Source: Arthrobacter cheniae (GTDB taxonomy: Bacteria > Actinomycetota > Actinomycetes > Actinomycetales > Micrococcaceae). Taken from it: a stretch of DNA of 64,000 nt. A model generated the notes under the pieces. It saw nothing but the letters and a program-made list of their open reading frames with translations, was not told where the DNA came from and made no database searches. This document shows, piece after piece, positions 58,127-64,000 of this stretch (positions are counted from its first letter, which is position 1; the number at the start of each line of letters is the position of its first letter). Both the position numbers and the translations under genes were made by a program. The DNA is taken from positions 124,001 to 188,000 of the forward strand of contig NZ_QZVT01000002.1 in NCBI RefSeq assembly GCF_003602275.1, given 5' to 3'.

Positions 58127-59626
58127 ATGCAGCACTGGACCGAGAACCGCGACACCTGGCTAGAGCGCGAGGCACTGGCCGAGGCCATGATCCCGCTCAT
58201 CGGACGCCTGTACCGCAGGAACAATGTGGTGACGAGCATTCACGGGCGCAGCCTCATCAACAAGTCCACGATGAACATCCTCAAGGCTCACCGCTTCGCC
58301 CGCCGCATCACCACCGAAGAACTCCGCGTCGAGGACACCGCTCCCCTGCTCGAGATCCTCGCGAACCTCGACCTCGGGGCCGCGGCCATAGACCTCGGAC
58401 GGCTCCGCCTCGCCTACGACCGGGCCCGCACGACAACCGACCACGGCCACGCCGATGACGGACCCTCGCTGGAAGACTTCGTCCGCGCCGAACTCGCCGA
58501 CATCATCGGCCAGGGCGGACGCGACGAACGCACCACCACCGACGTCGTCCTCTACGGGTTCGGACGCATCGGCCGGCTCGTCGCCCGACTGCTCCTCGAA
58601 AAATCCGGCGGGGGCCACGGCCTGCGCCTGCGCGCCGTCGTCGTGCGCCGCGGCTCCGACAACGACCTCACCAAACGCGCCAGCCTCCTGCGCCGCGACT
58701 CCGTCCATGGCTCCTTCGAGGGCACCATCCAGGTCGACGAGGCAACGGACACCATCACCGCCAACGGCGTCCGCATCCAGGTCATCTACTCCGATGATCC
58801 CTCCTCGATCGACTACACCGCCTACGGCATCTCCGACGCCATCATCGTCGACAACACCGGCCGCTGGCGCGACGAAGAAGGCCTCTCCCAGCACCTGGCC
58901 AGCACCGGCGTCGCGAAAGTCCTCCTCACCGCCCCCGGCAAGGGAACGCTGAAGAACATCGTCCACGGCATCAACCACGCCACCATCGACGACGACGACC
59001 GGATCATCACCGCGGCCTCCTGCACCACCAACGCCATCACCCCGGTCCTCAAGGCCATCAACGACCGGTACGGCGTGATCCACGGCCACGTCGAGACCGT
59101 CCACTCCTTCACCAACGACCAGAACCTCATCGACAACTTCCACAAGGGTGACCGCCGGGGCCGCTCAGCTGCCCTGAACATGGTCCTCACCGAAACCGGT
59201 GCGGCCACCGCGGTCGCCAAGGCCCTCCCGGAGCTGGCCGGGAAGCTCACCGGCAGCTCCATCCGCGTCCCCACCCCCGATGTCTCCATCGCCATCCTCA
59301 ACCTCACCCTGCAGAAGGAGACCACCAAGGACGAGGTCAACACCTACCTGCGCGAGATGTCTCTGCACTCCGGGATGCGCAAGCAGGTCGACTACATCGA
59401 CAGCCCCGAAGTGGTCTCCACCGACTTCGTCGGCTCACGCCGCGCCGGCATCGTCGACGGCCTCGCAACCATCGCCGACGGCACCTACCTCGTCCTCTAC
59501 GTCTGGTACGACAACGAATTCGGCTACAGCTGCCAGGTCGTCCGCGTCCTCGAAGAAATGGCAGGAGTCCACCCGCCCTCCTACCCGGCAGCCGACTTGA
59601 ACGAGGCACTGGCAGCGACCGTGTGA
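58127..59626 (+). CDS. gapB: Glyceraldehyde-3-phosphate dehydrogenase, GapB-like with N-terminal extension
   Basis: Reversible oxidation of glyceraldehyde-3-phosphate to 1,3-bisphosphoglycerate. The 499-residue protein has a helical N-terminal extension of about 135 residues (to GRDERTTTD). The Rossmann motif LYGFGRIGRLVARLL (144-150) and the catalytic Cys299 in ITAASCTTNAITPVL follow, then SGSSIRVPTPDVSIA-like LTGSSIRVPTPDVSIA and WYDNEFGYSCQVV. The length and extension match the Corynebacterium GapB group, which works in gluconeogenesis with NADP. A hairpin (GCACCGG/CCGGTGC) sits just upstream of the ribosome site. ATG at 58127 follows AAAGGG. It ends at a strong terminator. Confidence 0.9.
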   Translation: MQHWTENRDTWLEREALAEAMIPLIGRLYRRNNVVTSIHGRSLINKSTMNILKAHRFARRITTEELRVEDTAPLLEILANLDLGAAAIDLGRLRLAYDRARTTTDHGHADDGPSLEDFVRAELADIIGQGGRDERTTTDVVLYGFGRIGRLVARLLLEKSGGGHGLRLRAVVVRRGSDNDLTKRASLLRRDSVHGSFEGTIQVDEATDTITANGVRIQVIYSDDPSSIDYTAYGISDAIIVDNTGRWRDEEGLSQHLASTGVAKVLLTAPGKGTLKNIVHGINHATIDDDDRIITAASCTTNAITPVLKAINDRYGVIHGHVETVHSFTNDQNLIDNFHKGDRRGRSAALNMVLTETGAATAVAKALPELAGKLTGSSIRVPTPDVSIAILNLTLQKETTKDEVNTYLREMSLHSGMRKQVDYIDSPEVVSTDFVGSRRAGIVDGLATIADGTYLVLYVWYDNEFGYSCQVVRVLEEMAGVHPPSYPAADLNEALAATV

Positions 59627-59643
59627 CCGCCTTGTGACAGGAA

Positions 59644-59671
59644 AAAGGCCCGGCCGTTCGGCCGGGCCTTT
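59644..59671. terminator. Bidirectional terminator between gapB and clpX
   Basis: AAAGGCCCGGCC/GGCCGGGCCTTT, 12-bp stem, loop GTTC, T/A ends on both strands, between convergent genes. Confidence 0.85.
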
Positions 59672-59696
59672 CTCCTGTCGAGCTGTCGAGCGGCCG

Positions 59697-60989
59697 TCAG
59701 GCGGACTTGTTGCGGCGCTTCGCGACGACCTCATGGGAGATGAGTGTCGGCTCGGCGCGCTTGGCGACGACGTCGTCCGTGATGACCACCGTGGCGATGT
59801 CCTCGCGGCTCGGAAGGTCGAACATGACAGGCAGCAGCACTTCCTCCATGATCGCGCGCAGGCCGCGCGCACCCGTCCCGCGGTCGAGGGCGAGCTCGGC
59901 GATCGCCTCGAGCGCCTTCGGTTCGAAAGCGAGTTCGACGCCGTCGAGCAGGAACATCTTCTGGTACTGCTTGATCAGGGCGTTCTTGGGCTCGGTCAGG
60001 ATCTGCATGAGCGCCGGGCGGTCCAGGTGCGTGACAGTGGTGATGACCGGGAGTCGCCCGATGAACTCGGGGATGAGACCGAACTTCAGGAGGTCTTCCG
60101 GCATGACGTCGCCGTAGCTGACTTCCTCGTTCTTGAGGGAGCTGAGCGGGGCCCCGAAACCGATGCCCTTCCGACCGGCGCGCGAGCCGATGATCTCCTC
60201 GAGGCCGGCGAAGGCGCCCGCCACGATGAAGAGGACGTTCGTGGTGTCGATCTGGATGAATTCCTGGTGGGGGTGCTTACGGCCACCCTGCGGCGGGACC
60301 GATGCGACTGTTCCCTCCAGGATCTTGAGCAACGCCTGCTGCACTCCCTCGCCGGACACATCACGCGTGATCGACGGGTTCTCGCTCTTGCGCGAGATCT
60401 TGTCGATCTCGTCGATGTAGATGATGCCCTGCTCGGCCTTCTTGACGTCGTAGTCGGCGGCCTGGATGAGCTTGAGGAGGATGTTCTCGACGTCCTCGCC
60501 TACATAGCCGGCCTCGGTGAGTGCTGTGGCGTCCGCGACGGCGAAGGGTACGTTCAGCCGGCGAGCGAGCGTCTGGGCGAGATAGGTCTTGCCGCAACCC
60601 GTGGGGCCGATCAGCAGGATGTTCGACTTGGCGATCTCGACGTCTTCGGTCTCTGCCGCGTCGGCCAGGGTACCGGCAGCGCGGGGGCCGTTGCCCGACT
60701 GGATGCGCTTGTAGTGGTTGTAGACGGCGACCGCGAGTGACCGCTTCGCGGGCTCCTGTCCCACCACGTACTCCTGCAGGAAATCGAAGATCTCGCGGGG
60801 CTTGGGCAGCTCGAACGTCCCGAGATCCGCTACCTCGGAGAGCTCCTCCTCGATGATCTCGTTGCACAGGTCGATGCACTCGTCACAGATGTACACGCCG
60901 GGGCCGGCAATGAGCTTGCGTACCTGCTTCTGGCTCTTTCCGCAGAAAGAGCACTTGAGTAGATCGGTGCTCTCACCAATGCGAGCCAT
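59697..60989 (-). CDS. clpX: ATP-dependent Clp protease ATP-binding subunit ClpX
   Basis: ClpX unfolds tagged substrates and feeds them to ClpP. The 430-residue protein has the N-terminal zinc-binding domain (CSFCGKSQ and CDECIDLC). Walker A is [18 protein letters not shown], the pore loop [16 protein letters not shown], Walker [15 protein letters not shown]-loop [14 protein letters not shown], and the sensor-2 region [21 protein letters not shown]. Its last 25 residues ([12 protein letters not shown]) are Lys/Arg-rich. TAGAGT about 45 bases upstream of the ATG is a possible -10. A strong terminator separates it from clpP2, so clpX is transcribed alone. Confidence 0.97.
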   Translation of the reverse strand: MARIGESTDLLKCSFCGKSQKQVRKLIAGPGVYICDECIDLCNEIIEEELSEVADLGTFELPKPREIFDFLQEYVVGQEPAKRSLAVAVYNHYKRIQSGNGPRAAGTLADAAETEDVEIAKSNILLIGPTGCGKTYLAQTLARRLNVPFAVADATALTEAGYVGEDVENILLKLIQAADYDVKKAEQGIIYIDEIDKISRKSENPSITRDVSGEGVQQALLKILEGTVASVPPQGGRKHPHQEFIQIDTTNVLFIVAGAFAGLEEIIGSRAGRKGIGFGAPLSSLKNEEVSYGDVMPEDLLKFGLIPEFIGRLPVITTVTHLDRPALMQILTEPKNALIKQYQKMFLLDGVELAFEPKALEAIAELALDRGTGARGLRAIMEEVLLPVMFDLPSREDIATVVITDDVVAKRAEPTLISHEVVAKRRNKSA

Positions 60990-61060
60990 GGTTGAATCCC
61001 CTTAGGTATTGCGCGATTGCTATGACCACTCTAGGCCACCTGACTGCGGGAGCCGGTATC

Positions 61061-61093
61061 AAAATGCCCGTGGTGCCTTGCGGCGCCACGGGC
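61061..61093 (-). terminator. Terminator of the clpP1-clpP2 transcript
   Basis: GCCCGTGGCGCC/GGCACCACGGGC on the minus strand, 12-bp stem with one G-T pair, loop GCAA, followed by ATTTT. Confidence 0.8.
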
Positions 61094-61164
61094 TTCGATC
61101 GCTGTCCTTCAGTGCCGTCCCGTGTCCGTCCGATGGTCCTGCGCCGCCGGACGGACACGTGGAC

Positions 61165-61839
61165 CTAGGGTGTGTTGATCTTCGGCGGGGTCATCTTGCG
61201 GGAGTTCAGGACCTCGTCCACCAGGCCGTACGCGACGGCGTCAGCGGCGGTGAGGATCTTGTCGCGCTCGATGTCCAGGCTCACCTGTTCGGAGGCGCGG
61301 CCGGAGTGGAGCGCCAGCGTGTCCTCCAGCCAGGTCCGCATGCGCATGACCTCGTTCGCCTGGATCTCCAGGTCGGACGCCTGGCCACCCTGACCGCCCG
61401 AGAGGGCCGGCTGGTGGATCAGGACGCGCGCGTTCGGCAGGGCCAGTCGCTTGCCGGGTGCACCGGCCGCGAGCAGGACGGCGGCGGCGCTTGCGGCCTG
61501 CCCGAGGCAGACGGTCTGCACCTCGGGACGGATGAACTGCATGGTGTCGTAGATCGCCGTCATCGCGGTGAAGGAACCACCCGGTGAGTTGATGTACAGC
61601 GTGATGTCGCGCTCGGGGTCCGTGGACTCGAGGACGAGCAACTGCGCCATGACGTCGTCGGCGGAAGCGTCGTCAACCTGCGTACCGAGGAAGATGATGC
61701 GATCCTCGAACAGCTTGGTGTACGGGTCCTGGCGCTTGAACCCGTAGGGCGTGCGCTCTTCGAACTGGGGAAGGATGTAGCGGCTGGTCGGAAGGTTTTG
61801 CGCCTTCGATCCCGCTGCTGCCTGGAAATCGTGGTTCAT
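61165..61839 (-). CDS. clpP2: ATP-dependent Clp protease proteolytic subunit ClpP2
   Basis: Serine protease ring subunit. Actinobacteria use a mixed ClpP1-ClpP2 tetradecamer with ClpX or ClpC. The 224-residue protein carries the catalytic Ser117 in [20 protein letters not shown] and His142 in [11 protein letters not shown], and an Asp follows in the [22 protein letters not shown] region. Its N-terminal 24 residues (propeptide side) are typical of ClpP2. AGGAGAC is well placed before the ATG at 61839. It follows clpP1 by 43 bases. Confidence 0.96.
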   Translation of the reverse strand: MNHDFQAAAGSKAQNLPTSRYILPQFEERTPYGFKRQDPYTKLFEDRIIFLGTQVDDASADDVMAQLLVLESTDPERDITLYINSPGGSFTAMTAIYDTMQFIRPEVQTVCLGQAASAAAVLLAAGAPGKRLALPNARVLIHQPALSGGQGGQASDLEIQANEVMRMRTWLEDTLALHSGRASEQVSLDIERDKILTAADAVAYGLVDEVLNSRKMTPPKINTP

Positions 61840-61882
61840 GGTGTCTCCTGTAGGACGACTGGTCGGAGTGGGCTGCTGCGGA

Positions 61883-62509
61883 CTACGCGGTCTGCTCGGT
61901 GCCGCCGCCACCGGCGACGGAACCGGAGTGCGCGGAGATGTTGTCGAAGAAGCCGTAGTCGAGGGCTTCCTGGGCCGTGAACCACTTGTCGCGGTCGTTG
62001 TCCTTGAGGATCGTCTCGACGGTCTGACCCGTCTGCTCTGCCGTCAGTTCTGCCATGACGCGCTTCATGTGGAGGATCAGTTCCGCCTGGATGCGGATAT
62101 CCGTCGCCGTTCCACCGATGCCCCCGGAGGGCTGGTGCATCAGGATGCGGGCGTGAGGGGTCGCGTAGCGCTTGCCCTTCGTACCCGAGGACAGGAGGAA
62201 TTGACCCATCGACGCGGCAAGGCCGGTCGCAACCGTGACGACGTCGTTCGGGATGAACTGCATCGTGTCGTAGATGGCCATGCCGGCCGTCACCGAACCG
62301 CCCGGGGAGTTGATGTAGAGGTAGATGTCGCGCTCCGGGTCCTCGGCCGACAGCAGGAGCAGCTGCGAGCAGATGACGTTCGCGTTGTCGTCGCGGACCT
62401 CTGAACCGAGCCAAATGATGCGCTCCTTCAGGAGCCTGGTGTAGATGTACTCGTCACGACCGCCCATCTCGGGGGCGGCCATGCTCGGGGTACTTGGTTC
62501 GGTTGCCAT
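61883..62509 (-). CDS. clpP1: ATP-dependent Clp protease proteolytic subunit ClpP1
   Basis: Second ClpP subunit. The 208-residue protein has the catalytic triad Ser100 ([14 protein letters not shown]), His125 ([15 protein letters not shown]) and, by alignment, Asp174 in [20 protein letters not shown]. The first 18 residues are a probable propeptide ([18 protein letters not shown]). AGAGG precedes the ATG. The 254 bases to tig contain a terminator hairpin near 62711-62742 and a TAGTGT -10-like element about 70 bases upstream. The clpP1-clpP2 order is standard for actinobacteria. Confidence 0.96.
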   Translation of the reverse strand: MATEPSTPSMAAPEMGGRDEYIYTRLLKERIIWLGSEVRDDNANVICSQLLLLSAEDPERDIYLYINSPGGSVTAGMAIYDTMQFIPNDVVTVATGLAASMGQFLLSSGTKGKRYATPHARILMHQPSGGIGGTATDIRIQAELILHMKRVMAELTAEQTGQTVETILKDNDRDKWFTAQEALDYGFFDNISAHSGSVAGGGGTEQTA

Positions 62510-62710
62510 GAACGTTAACCTCTCACTCTGGCGGGCCGCTGCCACATTCGGCCGACCCGTCCGTTTGTCTCTTCTTGGACACTAACCCGCTGGGATGCCG
62601 AATTGCTCCCGCTCGGGTAACTGTTCGCTGACGGCGCACGGTCGACGGCCGACCCCTCGACGGGTGCGTCCCGGGGAGCCTCGACCGGTCGCGCAGTGCT
62701 TAACGAGGCA

Positions 62711-62742
62711 GCGGTGCCGCCGCCCGGAGGCTGCGGCACCGC
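62711..62742 (-). terminator. Hairpin after tig
   Basis: GCGGTGCCGC pairs with GCGGCACCGC (10 bp) 22 bases beyond the tig stop on the minus strand. No strong T-run. Confidence 0.5.
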
Positions 62743-62763
62743 TGTCCGTGATGCAGGTGGAGA

Positions 62764-64000
62764 CTAGTCCGTGACAGCCTTCTTCTTGGTCGACTTCTTC
62801 GGTGCCTTCACGGCCTCCGGCTCCTCAGCACCGGCAGGCTCTGCCGGCCCGGTGGCGTCGGCGATCTCCGGCTCGGTAGCGTCGGCTTCCGTAGCATCGG
62901 CTTCCGTGGCGTCGGTTCCGGACTCGTCGGCCTGGATGTCGTCGACGGCGTCCTGCTCGGTCTCGACGTCGTCGAACCCGATGGTCTCGGTCTCGTCACC
63001 CGCGGGGCGGACGAACTCGGTCAGATCGATGGTCGCACCATTGGTGTCCGTGACCGTGGCGTACTCGAGGACCTTGGCGAGGGCCTTCCGGCGCCGCACC
63101 TCGCCGACGATCATCGGCACCTGGCCGCTCGAGTCGAGCATCTGGGCGAACTGGTTCGGTTCCATGTTGTACTGACCGGCGGTCGAGACGATGTAGTCGA
63201 TCAGCTCGCTCTGGCTGACTCCGACCTCTTCCTTCTCGGCCACGGCGTCGAGGATGACTTCGTTCTGGAAGGCTCGCTCGGTATTGGTGCGGACCTCCGC
63301 GCGATGCACCTCGTTGTCGTGGTCCTCACCGGCTGAATGCGCGTTCTCGCCGTTGAAGTGCTGCTCCAGCTGCTCCTCGATGACACTTGCCGGGACGGGT
63401 ACGGCGACGAGCTCCACGAGCTTGTCCAACACCTTGTCCCGCGCCTCGACGCCCTGGTCCATGAGCTTCGACTCCGAAGCCTGCTTGGCGAGGTCTGCGC
63501 GCAGCTCCTCCGCCGTGTCGAACTCGGAGGCGAGCTGGGCGAATTCGTCGTCGACCTCGGGGAGCTCGCGCTCCTTCACGGCCTTGACGATGACCTTGAC
63601 CTGGGCAGTGGCGCCGGCGTGCTCGCCGCCGGCCAGCGTCGTCTCGAACGTCGCGTCCTCATCCGTGGACAAGCCGGTGACAGCCTCGTCCATGCCTTCG
63701 AGCATCGTGCCGGAACCGATTTGGTAGGACAGGTCCTGGGCCGAGTCGACCTCGACGCCCTCGACCGATGCCGTCAGGTCGATGGTGAGGAAGTCGCCGT
63801 CCGCTGCGGGCCGGTCGACAGCGGTGAGGGTGCCGAAGCGCCCGCGCAACTCGTCCATGGCCTTCTGTACGTCCTCGTCGGAAGCCTCGACGGGTTCGAC
63901 GGTGACGTCGAGGCCCTTGTAGTCGGGCAGTTCGACCTCGGGGCGGATGTCCAGCTCGACCGTGAAGGTGAGCTGGCCATCCTTCTTCGCAGGATCGGGG
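62764..64000 (-). CDS. tig: Trigger factor (5' end outside window)
   Basis: Ribosome-bound chaperone with peptidyl-prolyl isomerase activity. The visible 411 codons run from the [19 protein letters not shown] region (end of the ribosome-binding domain) through the FKBP-type PPIase domain ([42 protein letters not shown]). The C-terminal chaperone helices include [26 protein letters not shown]. The first roughly 75-80 residues are outside the window. The C-terminus ends in an acidic tail with repeats of ATEAD/TEAD and then [10 protein letters not shown]. It is the usual upstream neighbour of clpP1-clpP2-clpX. Confidence 0.97.
   Translation of the reverse strand, partial: PDPAKKDGQLTFTVELDIRPEVELPDYKGLDVTVEPVEASDEDVQKAMDELRGRFGTLTAVDRPAADGDFLTIDLTASVEGVEVDSAQDLSYQIGSGTMLEGMDEAVTGLSTDEDATFETTLAGGEHAGATAQVKVIVKAVKERELPEVDDEFAQLASEFDTAEELRADLAKQASESKLMDQGVEARDKVLDKLVELVAVPVPASVIEEQLEQHFNGENAHSAGEDHDNEVHRAEVRTNTERAFQNEVILDAVAEKEEVGVSQSELIDYIVSTAGQYNMEPNQFAQMLDSSGQVPMIVGEVRRRKALAKVLEYATVTDTNGATIDLTEFVRPAGDETETIGFDDVETEQDAVDDIQADESGTDATEADATEADATEPEIADATGPAEPAGAEEPEAVKAPKKSTKKKAVTD

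Noticed and set aside
62588..62603. ClgR-like box upstream of clpP1
   Set aside because: ATTCGG...AGCG resembles the ClgR motif, but the spacing between half-sites is wrong for the published consensus.

Overview
The window looks like chromosomal core sequence from a high-GC Actinomycetota, most probably Micrococcaceae (Arthrobacter or a close relative). Supporting signs are the strong G/C bias at third codon positions, frequent GTG starts, the clpP1-clpP2 pair next to clpX and tig, actinobacterial families (DUF3000, DUF4233, DUF6167, DUF6421, acVLRF1, MT0933-type antitoxin, an Rv2466c-like protein), an actinobacterial ileS T-box leader, and many genes that appear to be leaderless. The genus is inferred from gene content and order. 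No insertion sequence, prophage, CRISPR array, integrase or replication origin was recognised, and every stretch fits one codon-use style.

Layout. 1-7.9 kb (minus strand): a pyrimidine operon pyrR-pyrB-pyrC-(PH-like membrane protein)-carA-carB, tightly overlapped, with a PyrR-type RNA motif in its leader; carB runs off the left edge. 7.9-9.2 kb: a PrsW-type intramembrane protease. 9.3-22.2 kb (minus): nusB/efp, shikimate genes aroB, aroK, aroC, aroE, then mltG, ruvX, alaS, two small membrane proteins, rpsD and rarA. 22.2-27.3 kb: acVLRF1 (plus), then rsmB, fmt, def and a PD-(D/E)XK nuclease (minus). 27.4-27.9 kb: a tRNA cluster Gly-Cys-Val-Gly with terminators.

28-43.4 kb is mixed: a small antitoxin-like protein, zapE, a sulfurtransferase-sufE pair, an alpha/beta hydrolase, msrB, an overlapped DUF6421-SDR-threonine aldolase operon behind an inverted repeat, DUF3000 and ribonuclease D, then fadA-fadB behind a promoter overlapped by a palindrome, and an aldo/keto reductase. 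43.5-49.4 kb (minus): ileS-folC-DUF4233-ndk under T-box control. 49.5-57.9 kb: an orphan P450, a lipid-kinase-like protein plus SDR, a SulP transporter, valS and a DsbA-fold protein. 58-64 kb: a GapB-like dehydrogenase, then clpX, clpP2, clpP1 and tig (minus; tig truncated by the right edge).

Most genes are housekeeping: nucleotide and aromatic amino-acid synthesis, tRNA charging, ribosome function, formyl-Met handling, proteolysis and fatty-acid oxidation. The regulatory elements (PyrR leader, ileS T-box, fadA operator, DUF6421 and nuclease-gene inverted repeats) are the most rewarding non-coding content. I found no clearly new multi-gene defence or metabolic system. The best candidate for something undescribed is the DUF6421-SDR-threonine aldolase operon.
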